A DNA stretch of 64,000 nt from the NCBI RefSeq assembly GCF_009811415.1, contig NZ_BLIG01000006.1:1-64000 (forward strand), in the 5' to 3' direction. Positions 42,760 to 50,649 of the stretch are shown here, in pieces. This stretch comes from Alteromonas sp. KUL106 (GTDB taxonomy: Bacteria; Pseudomonadota; Gammaproteobacteria; Enterobacterales; Alteromonadaceae). Both the position numbers and the translations under genes were made by a program. Position 1 is the first letter of the stretch, and every line of letters begins with the position of its first letter. The notes below the pieces were generated by a model. That model was not told where the DNA came from, did no database searches, and saw only the letters and a program-made list of their open reading frames with translations.

Positions 42760-43104
42760 TCACCCAATGTCTCCATTGGCAATGTTATCAATTCTTTGTA
42801 GCTGAGACAGGGTGCGATGATTCGCCGATGATAGGTATATTTGTGCTGCAGGCGTAATTTGCATAGGCGGCAAAGGCTTTTCCTGCGTCAACAAAATGCG
42901 CATTTTTGGAATAAAAATAAAAGCCAACCAGCTCTCAAACGCTAAACAGTCGACCGCAAAAGGAACCGCACTTTCCATAGCATTTTTGAGGTCTTGTTCA
43001 CTCGGTTTTGCGCCAGGCCAGATACCGTCTTGTTGCATATCAATTTCTAATTGTAGCAGTGCTTTACTCAAGGCAATGTGACAGGCGCTATTCGTTATGT
43101 TCAC
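42760..43104 (-). CDS. yqcC: YqcC family protein (DUF446)
   Basis: A small cytosolic all-alpha protein of unknown function, 114 aa. Conserved parts are MQQDGIWPGAKPSEQDL and PFAVDCLAFESWLAFIFIPK followed by PPMQITPAA. GTG 43104 has GGAG five bases upstream; the frame is open to 43122 from a TTG. It sits 48 nt upstream of truC in the same order as E. coli yqcC-truC and is divergent from the DUF3549 gene. Confidence 0.88.
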   Translation of the reverse strand: MNITNSACHIALSKALLQLEIDMQQDGIWPGAKPSEQDLKNAMESAVPFAVDCLAFESWLAFIFIPKMRILLTQEKPLPPMQITPAAQIYLSSANHRTLSQLQRIDNIANGDIG

Positions 43105-43298
43105 AACTTCTCCGCAATACAAAAACGCTTCAATTTAAGGCGCGCAGTATATCAGGGGCTTAAGGTCAACATAAGTCAATGTGGCTTATCGTTGAAAATG
43201 TTTAGCTGTGATACCATTAACTCTCTTTGTCGGCGGTATCTTAAAAGTGCGAATATACCGTAACGAATTTTGATTTGAGCAGTATTTTGGAACGACTT

Positions 43299-44348
43299 AT
43301 GAGCGCGAACAGTATTAATTCTATCAGTGAGTTTTTGTTACACGCAGGCACTGAATATCAAATTTTTGATCTCGGCCGCCGGCTTGTACCCACAGATAGC
43401 CAAACCTTTCTAGAGATAGAGAATGGTAGCGCTTATGCGCCCTTCCCACGCCAGCAGCATGCGTGGTTTGGCGTCGTTTTTTGGAGCAAAAATGCCTCTA
43501 CACAACACTATATTTGGTTTGTTAAATTGCCACTTGATGAACAAGGTTTAGTGATTGCCGCGGCGAAAAATCATTTTTTAGAGATTATTGTTGATGCTCT
43601 AGGACAATCTGTCGCTGAGGATACGAAAAACGCGCAAACTTTGCCTGATAACCCTTATTCGTTTGTCCCGAATCAATCACAACTCGCTCAGTTTAATGCA
43701 TTGGTTAAACGCACGTTAAACCAACCCTTAAGTGAAGAGGCGCAAAAAGTTGAGGCATATATCCAAGCACCACAACTTGTCGACTGGCAGCAGATCTCGA
43801 TGCAAAACGTGGCCGATTTTGTATATCGCTTAAGCATGCACCCAAGACGAGATGCTCTAGAGCATGCGATTGAAACCAATACTTCGCTTTACTCGGATGT
43901 TTTTTTGAATTCCTTAATGGAAATGAGTGAGAGCGTTTCTTTGTCTGAAGGTTTGTTAGCGGCATACCTGAACGAAATAGATTGTCGAGACGACATCAAC
44001 CTAGCTGCGCTTAGAGGCACCTCAGAAGGCACCTTTAACTTAACGATAAATACTAAGTTGCTTAGTCTATTAAAAAGCGACAAGTCATTAAGATTAGATA
44101 TTTTAAGCGTTATCGCAGCCCGTCATTTCGAGCAAATGGAACCTTTGCTGCTTAGCGCCTTTTTAGAACAGGCGGCAAAAGTTGACGAAAAAGACGATCA
44201 TCAAGGCGCCTTATTTGCGGGCTTTTTCTCAGATTTAGTGCAAATCCCGAAATTGCGCAGACAAGTACTCACGCTCTTGCATTCAAAAGCAAACTCAAAC
44301 ATTCTCAGCAATGCATTTCAGCAATTGTTTGAACAAGCGAGAAAATAG
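43299..44348 (+). CDS. DUF3549 family protein
   Basis: A 349-aa soluble protein matching my memory of DUF3549 (SISEFLLHAGTEYQIFDLGR near the N-terminus, then FPRQQHAWFGVVFW). It has no signal peptide or catalytic motif I can name; the C-terminal half is helical. ATG 43299 with GGAA upstream is favoured over TTG 43275. In Vibrio and Shewanella this family lies beside yqcC and DUF3301, as here, so it may belong with that group. Function unknown. Confidence 0.75.
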   Translation: MSANSINSISEFLLHAGTEYQIFDLGRRLVPTDSQTFLEIENGSAYAPFPRQQHAWFGVVFWSKNASTQHYIWFVKLPLDEQGLVIAAAKNHFLEIIVDALGQSVAEDTKNAQTLPDNPYSFVPNQSQLAQFNALVKRTLNQPLSEEAQKVEAYIQAPQLVDWQQISMQNVADFVYRLSMHPRRDALEHAIETNTSLYSDVFLNSLMEMSESVSLSEGLLAAYLNEIDCRDDINLAALRGTSEGTFNLTINTKLLSLLKSDKSLRLDILSVIAARHFEQMEPLLLSAFLEQAAKVDEKDDHQGALFAGFFSDLVQIPKLRRQVLTLLHSKANSNILSNAFQQLFEQARK

Positions 44349-44651
44349 ATGACCTTACTTGAGTTAGTGGTGTGGATGGTGATCGGGTTTGCAGGCTATC
44401 AATTTTGGCGAATTCGAGCTATTTCCGAGCGAACGAACGCGTATCTGTCGCAATACTGCGAAACACATGGTTTACAGTTGTTAAGTATAGCTAGAGCCAA
44501 AACACGATTTTCCTTCAAATACGGGAAACCAGACTGGCACAGCTTATTCAACTTCGAATTTTCAAGCAATGGCGAGGACCGATATACCGGCGAAGTTGAG
44601 TTGATAGGTGTAAGCGTGATACGCACTGAGGTACCACCGCATAGGGTATAG
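44349..44651 (+). CDS. DUF3301 family membrane-anchored protein
   Basis: A 100-aa protein with an N-terminal membrane helix (LLELVVWMVIGFAGYQFW) and a cytosolic domain (YCETHGLQLLSIARAKTRFS, GKPDWHSLFNFEFSS, GEDRYTGEVELIG). It begins directly after the DUF3549 stop, so the two are co-translated. Conserved in the same place in related genera; function unknown. The CsrB-like RNA lies convergently downstream. Confidence 0.8.
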   Translation: MTLLELVVWMVIGFAGYQFWRIRAISERTNAYLSQYCETHGLQLLSIARAKTRFSFKYGKPDWHSLFNFEFSSNGEDRYTGEVELIGVSVIRTEVPPHRV

Positions 44652-44722
44652 ATATTTCGCTATTTGGCTGTGCGCTTGCTTGACGGGTAAACAGCTCATC
44701 CTTTTGGTACTAGAGCAAGAAT

Positions 44723-44755
44723 CAAAAAAAAGGGGAACCTGACGGCTCCCCTTTT
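44723..44755 (-). terminator. Intrinsic terminator of the CsrB-like RNA
   Basis: Minus-strand stem GGGGAGCC / GGTTCCCC with loop GTCA, preceded by AAAAA and followed by eight T. One pair is G-U on the minus strand; on the plus strand the same position would be a C-A mismatch, which marks the minus strand as the intended one. Confidence 0.9.
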
Positions 44756-45326
44756 TCCTGGAATTTTGAGTATCCTTCTCCGCGATCCCTTGCGACTAAA
44801 ATCTTCCCGATTAAAATCCGTATACGCCCCTTTCCATCTACTCTCGCGACTTCCTGTGCGAGCTACACTTCCATGCGCAGGTCCCTTTCCTTTGCTCCAT
44901 TTAAACTGCACATCCTACATGCAGTGTTCCTCGTCCTAAGGCTGTCCTTGTCAGGCTCCGCTGACCTTCCCTTCCTTCATTCCCTTTTAAGCTGCACATC
45001 CTGCTACAACTATGCTATTCCTTCAGCATGTCCCTCTTTTCGTCCTTGGTTTGCTCGTCCATGCAAAATCATCAATCCTGAAAAGGCTTTTCCTTGCCGT
45101 TGGCTCCTTGCCACCGTTATTCCTAACCCTTTGCTACATCCTGTCGTGATGTCCTATCACACAAAACGTCCTTTATCCTTTTCAATATCCCTATTAATGC
45201 AGTTCCCTTCTGCGTTCCTTTTCCTTCGACTCACTGCCCTGTGAGATTCTCTTCCGTAAGTTGTCCTACCTCTTTCCCTACATGATTTCCTTGTTCAATC
45301 CGTGACTCGTCGTGTTTCCTTGTGAC
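44723..45326 (-). ncRNA. csrB: CsrB-family CsrA-sequestering RNA (ends approximate)
   Basis: About 600 nt with no credible gene. The minus strand holds 25 AGGA tetramers by direct count, versus two or three expected. Several AGGA lie in hairpin loops: 45011-45028 (ATGCT/AGCAT), 44905-44923 (CTGCA/TGCAG), 45145-45159 (GTGAT/ATCAC) and 45101-45111 (GGC/GCC). This is the architecture of CsrB/CsrC/RsmZ RNAs, which bind many CsrA dimers. The 3' end is an intrinsic terminator on the same strand. A promoter ATGGCA-N17-TACTAT (45333-45361) predicts a start near 45326, and a GacA/UvrY box lies upstream. Flanking yqcC and syd match the E. coli csrB locus. It is longer than E. coli CsrB (about 370 nt). 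Strand and family are confident; ends are estimates. Confidence 0.88.
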
Positions 45327-45332
45327 ATGTTC

Positions 45333-45361
45333 ATAGTATCCCTTCCAAATATTACTGCCAT
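45333..45361 (-). promoter_or_regulatory. Probable promoter of the CsrB-like RNA
   Basis: ATGGCA (45356-45361), 17-bp spacer and TACTAT (45333-45338) on the minus strand. Predicted start is about 45326, just before the first AAGGA motifs. Confidence 0.5.
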
Positions 45362-45488
45362 GTTGAATTACAGTAATTTTAAGAAGTTTTTTTTACTACT
45401 TTTGGCTAAATTAAGAAAATTCTTTTAAAATCATAGACTTTATACTTTCGTATAATTTTAGATTGATAAATTTAGGTAAGATCACGCA

Positions 45489-45520
45489 CAGAGTTTGTAA
45501 GACATATCCTACAAACTCTG
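45489..45520. promoter_or_regulatory. GacA/UvrY-type box in an inverted repeat
   Basis: TGTAAG-N6-CCTACA (45496-45513) matches the GacA/UvrY consensus TGTAAG-N6-CTTACA except for one base. It is embedded in a perfect 11-bp inverted repeat CAGAGTTTGTA / TACAAACTCTG with a 10-nt centre. It lies about 170-190 bp upstream of the predicted RNA start, like the distant sites of E. coli csrB and Pseudomonas rsmZ. The surrounding 45340-45594 is AT-rich and has no gene. Confidence 0.75.
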
Positions 45521-45594
45521 TCATAAATTTAACGTTGATAAGATGGGGAGGGTTAGAATGGTGTAAAAATCAAACAATAGTAATTTAAAAAGCA

Positions 45595-46242
45595 TCACTT
45601 TCGACGAAACATGACATCGCCATTTACATGTGAAAGGCTCAACTGACCGACGACGTTATAATTATCATCATTAAAGAATGAACGGTGTTTATCTATCGTA
45701 ACAAAAACCGATATCCCCTCACTCTTTTCATCCTCTTCAACGACACTGTCTATAGCGCCGAGTAGTATATGGCCAAGACCATGATGTTGATAATCGGGAT
45801 GGACTGCAATAAAACTGAGCATGTGAAAATTGTCTGCAGGTACGAGCGACCTGACTTTTTCTTCTTTCTCAAGCATCTGTTTGGTACCAAATAAGCCGGC
45901 GGTCAACAACATTCTCAGCCGCCAGTGCCAATATCTGCCGGAACCAAATGCTGCGTCTGGAGCCGTTAAACAGGCAACCGCTATTAATCGCTCTTCATCA
46001 AAAAGACCAATCATGGGCTGCTCTGCTACCCAAAAGGCGTTTAACTCCTCACGAATAGCAGAGCGAAGGCGACTTTCATAGCCCTCTTTCTCAGCTTGAA
46101 AAATATCAACAAAAAGAGGGTCATCGACATAAGCATTGTAAAGAATAGAGGCGGCAACCTTGAGATCGTCAACCGTTAGATATATCGCTTTAACTGTATT
46201 TTGAAGCGGGGCTAACGCACCGTCTATCGCATTGTTGTTCAT
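45595..46242 (-). CDS. GNAT family N-acetyltransferase
   Basis: A 215-aa protein with an acetyl-CoA-binding motif A, LSFIAVHPDYQHHGLGHILL, at about residues 143-162, preceded by an unremarkable N-terminal half. GNAT enzymes acetylate amines on small molecules or proteins; the substrate is unknown. It is a single gene between the CsrB-like RNA control region and the DUF3192 lipoprotein. Neither position nor sequence tells its role. Confidence 0.8.
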   Translation of the reverse strand: MNNNAIDGALAPLQNTVKAIYLTVDDLKVAASILYNAYVDDPLFVDIFQAEKEGYESRLRSAIREELNAFWVAEQPMIGLFDEERLIAVACLTAPDAAFGSGRYWHWRLRMLLTAGLFGTKQMLEKEEKVRSLVPADNFHMLSFIAVHPDYQHHGLGHILLGAIDSVVEEDEKSEGISVFVTIDKHRSFFNDDNYNVVGQLSLSHVNGDVMFRRK

Positions 46243-46441
46243 CGGGGCTCCTCAAACGCAAAGTTTTTAGGCTGCATCTAACCAATACAGTGATATGCGT
46301 GATTTCGATCCGAAGATGCAGTCTTAATCAGACATTTCAACTGTTCAAACTTTACCCTACGCGAAAACCCCGAGAATGTTAACCTTTTATTAACATTTAA
46401 AGTATTGAGTAAACGTCAACATATGCGATGTAAAAGGACGA

Positions 46442-46807
46442 TTAATGCATCAAACTGTACGCACTGTCTCCCCAACCGACAAGATTACCATCTCTAAATA
46501 CGAGCGGCGTGCATTCATCTTTTGTTGTAATACCATCACCCATAGTTTTCTGCGTACGGTAGTAAAGTACGCGATAAGTGCCATCCTGTTTCTCGAACAG
46601 CTCATTAAAATCTGCAACTCCCATTTTTCTCAATACACTCTCATAGCTTGTCCCTTTCTCTAGATTAGCTATGTGTTTGCGATTATTGAACTCTCTATCT
46701 TCCCAATCAGCACTGTAGTGACTATCTGAACCGCCGCCGACTGATACAACACAGCCTGACAGAAGAAGTGAAGAGGCAAGAGCAGCAGAAAGAAATAGTG
46801 TTTTCAT
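46442..46807 (-). CDS. DUF3192 family lipoprotein
   Basis: A 121-aa lipoprotein with signal MKTLFLSAALASSLLLSGC; the lipobox LSGC makes Cys19 the lipidated residue. The mature part has the family core WEDREFNNRKHIANLEKG and TTKDECTPLVFRDGNLVGWG. A second, membrane-anchored member is encoded at 52239. Function unknown; the fold resembles small SmpA/OmlA-type outer-membrane lipoproteins by motif LEKGTSYESVLRKMG, which is inference. Confidence 0.8.
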   Translation of the reverse strand: MKTLFLSAALASSLLLSGCVVSVGGGSDSHYSADWEDREFNNRKHIANLEKGTSYESVLRKMGVADFNELFEKQDGTYRVLYYRTQKTMGDGITTKDECTPLVFRDGNLVGWGDSAYSLMH

Positions 46808-47128
46808 GTGTGTTCCTTAACTTTATGTATTTATTAATTAATGTATCTGATGGTATTTTTATGAACGTTCGAGATTACGGCTTGATTCGACAGCAGTTCC
46901 TCTATTTATCGACAATAGTTCGACACAGACTTAGCCTGCCCAAATTGATTGATAAGCAAGGTAAACAAGAATAAGGCCAAAATAATAACCAATTGATATA
47001 TATTGCTTTTTATAGGAAACGCACGATACAGCAACTTTTAAAATTAGTGAAATAATTAACAATTTGGTTAAATTCACCATTTGAACGAGCTAAACTATAC
47101 CTAATTTCAACATATCGTTTTTTTCATC

Positions 47129-47440
47129 ATGAACAACTCAAATTTACAACAGCTGCACGCGTTGTGCCTTCAAATCCACAAGGAAGGCAAGCCACTTTCC
47201 GTTGGGATTTTGCGAGCGAAAGCACCGTTTAAAGTGTCAGTAACCGAAGCCATTGAAGCCGTAAAGCGCTTTAACGCTCACAAACCTTCCATAGATAAAC
47301 AGAGAGATAATGGTTCAGAGAAAAGAAACGTTGATTTGCCGTTGAGTCGTGGCGATCTTTATGAGCGCATTGATACCTTGGAAAAAGAGGTAGCCGAGCT
47401 CAAGCAGGTTCTACAGAAGCTCTTAAGCGACATAAAATAG
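47129..47440 (+). CDS. Conserved-looking 103-aa protein with C-terminal coiled coil
   Basis: Not recognised. The N-terminal half (LHALCLQIHKEGKPLSVGIL, RAKAPFKVSVTEAIEAVKRF) looks like a small helix-turn-helix-like module, by analogy with KfrA-type N-termini. A charged linker follows and a C-terminal coiled coil (LYERIDTLEKEVAELKQVLQ). It is convergent with syd, 16 nt apart. A DNA- or RNA-binding role is only a guess. Confidence 0.6.
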   Translation: MNNSNLQQLHALCLQIHKEGKPLSVGILRAKAPFKVSVTEAIEAVKRFNAHKPSIDKQRDNGSEKRNVDLPLSRGDLYERIDTLEKEVAELKQVLQKLLSDIK

Positions 47441-47456
47441 CAAAGGTCAACAGCCC

Positions 47457-48002
47457 CTAGTGTGGAATAGGCGTAAGCTGCGCTAAAAACGCAGCGAGTG
47501 AAGGCGCAAGAATTTGGGCAGGTTCTTTCCCCACCTGTTCAAGTGCAACTTCGCCACTATCGTTAACTAGGGTTAGAATAAAATCTTCCTCATCGGTAAG
47601 TCCAAAAAATAAGGTAGGCGCTTGCTTGAGTCGCTCTTTCATCAATAAATGACCAATGAGGTTTTGCTGAAGTCGCGCAAAGTCTTCGTGGTTAAATACC
47701 TGAAGCAGTTCGCAATTACCCTGAGGCGCTTTTGCCTTGAGGTTGTCACTAAAGTAGGACGTAAAATAAGTACAGTAATCTGGATGAAGCTGTAAAGACA
47801 GCGCTTCCTCCACATTATCGAAAGAGAGCTTCGGCGCTTGTCCTTTTGGTGTCCACTTTACCCATTCACCATCCTTGGCAGTTTCTTCATAACAAGGCGA
47901 TGGCCAATCACTATCAAAAACAATTTTGAGCCCTTCGCTTTTCGCTTCTTCGACATAAGATGATACAAATTTATGTAATTGTTCTGAAATTGTTAGAGCC
48001 AT
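47457..48002 (-). CDS. syd: SecY-interacting protein Syd
   Basis: Syd is a peripheral inner-membrane protein that binds SecY and may check SecYEG assembly. The 181-aa product has the typical WPSPCYEE, VKWTPKGQAPKLSFDNVEEA, LHPDYCTYFTSYFSDNL and GLTDEEDFILTLVNDSGEV. It is divergent from queF, the E. coli arrangement, and belongs to the yqcC-csrB-syd-queF-ppnN order. Confidence 0.94.
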   Translation of the reverse strand: MALTISEQLHKFVSSYVEEAKSEGLKIVFDSDWPSPCYEETAKDGEWVKWTPKGQAPKLSFDNVEEALSLQLHPDYCTYFTSYFSDNLKAKAPQGNCELLQVFNHEDFARLQQNLIGHLLMKERLKQAPTLFFGLTDEEDFILTLVNDSGEVALEQVGKEPAQILAPSLAAFLAQLTPIPH

Positions 48003-48145
48003 TGTGACGTTACCTGCGTATTTTTGGGGTACACTATACTACTAAATAGTTAAGTCAATACTAAGGGCGTTGAGCTTCGCCGCTCTAGTCCACATGGTTT
48101 AGAGCGTGTTTACTACGCCTCCTGATAGAAACATAAAAGGGTCTT

Positions 48146-49006
48146 ATGTCGACTGACAACTCACCTAAAAAAATTATTATCTCTGCACCTGATAACCTTT
48201 CTTTGGGTAAAGAGGTTGACTACGAATTTGAATATAATCCGAGTTTACTGCAGGGGGTACCACGCAGTCTAAGCCGTGACACTTTGCATCTCGTTGATAA
48301 GGAACTTCCATTTGACGGTATCGATACTTGGACAGGCTATGAACTCTCGTGGCTTAACTTAAAAGGCAAGCCTTGCATTGCAATTTTAGAGTGCTTTGTT
48401 CCAATCACCTCGGAAAACTTAATTGAATCGAAATCCTTCAAACTATATTTGAACAGCTTCAATCAAACTAAGTTTGCCTCTGCTGATGAAGTAAAAAAAG
48501 TATTGCAGAGTGACCTATCTGCATGTGCAGGTCAGCCTGTAGAGGTAAATTTAATATTGCCACAGCAATTTGACAGCCTTAAGTTTAAAGAATTTGAAGG
48601 TATTTTGTTGGACGAGTTAGATATAGCTATTGAAGAATATTCCCCCAACTCACAATATTTGAATGTGGATGAACATCGCAAAGACGTGAAAGAGACACTT
48701 GTTTCGCACTTACTTAAATCTAATTGTTTAATAACAAGTCAACCAGACTGGGCTAGTATTCAAATTAGATATGAAGGGAAAGCAATAGCGCACGAAGGGC
48801 TTTTAAAATATTTGATTAGTTTCAGACAGCATAACGAGTTCCATGAACAATGTGTTGAACGAATATATAGCGACATTATGCGTGAGTGCAGCCCTGAAAA
48901 ATTAACCGTGTGTGCGAGATATACGCGAAGAGGTGGGTTAGATATAAACCCCTTCCGCTCAAATTATGAAACGCCCTATTCCAATCATCGTCAAGCGCGT
49001 CAGTAG
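48146..49006 (+). CDS. queF: NADPH-dependent 7-cyano-7-deazaguanine reductase
   Basis: QueF reduces preQ0 to preQ1 in queuosine synthesis. It is the long bimodular type, 286 aa. The QueF motif ESKSFKLYLNSFNQT lies near residue 92, the catalytic Cys in CLITSQPDWAS near residue 194, and FHEQCVERIYSDIM and RRGGLDINPFRS follow. An AAAGGG lies before the ATG. It is divergent from syd. Confidence 0.96.
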   Translation: MSTDNSPKKIIISAPDNLSLGKEVDYEFEYNPSLLQGVPRSLSRDTLHLVDKELPFDGIDTWTGYELSWLNLKGKPCIAILECFVPITSENLIESKSFKLYLNSFNQTKFASADEVKKVLQSDLSACAGQPVEVNLILPQQFDSLKFKEFEGILLDELDIAIEEYSPNSQYLNVDEHRKDVKETLVSHLLKSNCLITSQPDWASIQIRYEGKAIAHEGLLKYLISFRQHNEFHEQCVERIYSDIMRECSPEKLTVCARYTRRGGLDINPFRSNYETPYSNHRQARQ

Positions 49007-49081
49007 AAATAGCGGTGAAGTTAAGCATTGTCAGATTAGCTAAAATTCCGCTTTTAAGCGAATGAGAATAAAGACGAGAGT

Positions 49082-50635
49082 ATGGAAGCAAAACAATTAC
49101 AATCCCTAAAACAAAATAACACGCTTCTTTGTCAGTTTATTGTGAAGCTCTCTGCTTTTTACGAGGGCTTTTCCGATAAGATAGATACCGAACTTAAAAT
49201 TTTAAGAGGGCATCTTTCGGGTACGCCTAATTTTACCCTAGCCGCAGTAAGTATCGACAAGTTGAACAAATCTCTTCAACATCAAGAGATAACACTACGG
49301 AAATACAGTGTAGATACGATTTCATCATTAGAAGACGCGATGAAACAACTACAAAAAATCGTCTTTGAAGATAGCGAACTCAAAGCGCTCACCACGCAGG
49401 AACTGATTAAGCTCAATCAGCCTGTAACCGACATTTTTAGTATCTACAAATTATATGCGAAAGCTATTGCATTGCATCGCATCGCACTCAATAAAGAAAT
49501 GGTGGGTTTGTCGCCTGTAGCGTCGTCTGAAAACGATGAAAAGACAAGCGACACCGGGGAAGCCCGTTCACTAAAAGACCATAGCCCACACTACCGCTCG
49601 ATTCTGGTCGAACTCAATCATTTAATCGCCTCGTATGCACAAAAGAAGCCTGACGATCAGCAGCTAAATGATATCAAACAAAGACTTGATGAGGGTATGG
49701 ACGAAGACCAACTACTCAAAAGCTGCGTCGTCATTTTACGAATGATAGTGCAAGACGCGATGTCTGAAGCAAGTTTGACGGGTAAAGTTATTCAGAGCCT
49801 CCATCGTTCACTTGGCGAAGTGAGTAGCGATGTCAAAAGCACCATAGAAAATAGTCAATCTCAGTTTGAACAACGGCGTGCCGGCAATGAAAAAATTATT
49901 CGCCACATTAGCCATATTGAAGAGGCGGTATCTGAAAGCGAGTCTTTCGAGCGATTGAAAGAGCAAACTCAACATTGTGTAAACGAACTCGTAACCACGC
50001 TTAGCGAGCAGCAGAATAATGATCAGCAGAGTCAAGAAAGATTGTTGACCCTGCTCTTTTCCATGCAGTCGCGTATTGAAACACTGCAGCAGCAGACCAG
50101 TGTGTATAAAAAGAAGATTGCCGAACAAGCCATGCAGAGTCGAACGGACGCACTGACTCGTCTCCCCAACAGACAAGCGTACAATGAGCGTCTTGAAGCT
50201 GCATATAGCAATTTTAAAGCACAAGGAGGCACGTTAGCAGTGGCGGTGGTCGATATCGATTTCTTCAAATCTATAAATGATAGGTTTGGACACGCCGCCG
50301 GCGATAAAACATTGCAAGTGGTTAGCAAGTTCCTCAAACAACACCTGTCAGAAGATGAGTTTATCGCAAGATGGGGGGGAGAAGAGTTTGTAATGTTGCT
50401 ACCAGAAACCTCGATACAAGATGTTGATAAAAAACTTAACGAAATCCGAACTAAACTTGCAGCGATGCCATTTAAGTTTAAACAAGAAAAAGTAAAGATT
50501 ACCGCCTCATTTGGCGCCACATGTTTTAGTGAAAACGATACTACCGAATCTGTTTTTGAGCGCGCCGATGATTATCTTTATAGAGCAAAACGCAATGGCC
50601 GCAATCTCGTTGTCACTGACCTAAGTACAGATTAA
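49082..50635 (+). CDS. Diguanylate cyclase with long helical N-terminal domain
   Basis: A 517-aa soluble protein. About 340 residues of helical, coiled-coil sequence (SILVELNHLIASYAQKK; QFEQRRAGNEKIIRHISHIE) precede a GGDEF domain (DALTRLPNRQAYNERL, VAVVDIDFFKSINDRFGHAA, RWGGEEFVMLLPE). GGEEF is an active variant. No RxxD I-site is at the usual place (SEDE instead), so feedback inhibition by c-di-GMP is not expected. No membrane helix. It lies between queF and ppnN, 14 nt before ppnN, and may share its mRNA. Confidence 0.9.
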   Translation: MEAKQLQSLKQNNTLLCQFIVKLSAFYEGFSDKIDTELKILRGHLSGTPNFTLAAVSIDKLNKSLQHQEITLRKYSVDTISSLEDAMKQLQKIVFEDSELKALTTQELIKLNQPVTDIFSIYKLYAKAIALHRIALNKEMVGLSPVASSENDEKTSDTGEARSLKDHSPHYRSILVELNHLIASYAQKKPDDQQLNDIKQRLDEGMDEDQLLKSCVVILRMIVQDAMSEASLTGKVIQSLHRSLGEVSSDVKSTIENSQSQFEQRRAGNEKIIRHISHIEEAVSESESFERLKEQTQHCVNELVTTLSEQQNNDQQSQERLLTLLFSMQSRIETLQQQTSVYKKKIAEQAMQSRTDALTRLPNRQAYNERLEAAYSNFKAQGGTLAVAVVDIDFFKSINDRFGHAAGDKTLQVVSKFLKQHLSEDEFIARWGGEEFVMLLPETSIQDVDKKLNEIRTKLAAMPFKFKQEKVKITASFGATCFSENDTTESVFERADDYLYRAKRNGRNLVVTDLSTD

Positions 50636-50649
50636 TAGGACATAGACGT

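Noticed and set aside
44696..44911. 71-aa minus-strand ORF
   Set aside because: It runs through the RNA terminator and lies inside the CsrB-like RNA.
44873..45244. 123-aa plus-strand ORF rich in Ser, Leu, Pro and Phe
   Set aside because: It is the reverse of the AGGA-rich CsrB-like RNA; composition reflects TCCT repeats, and there is no start signal.
46861..46974. Possible 37-aa ORF (MNVRDYGLIRQQ...)
   Set aside because: No good Shine-Dalgarno and no recognisable feature; kept only as a weak possibility.
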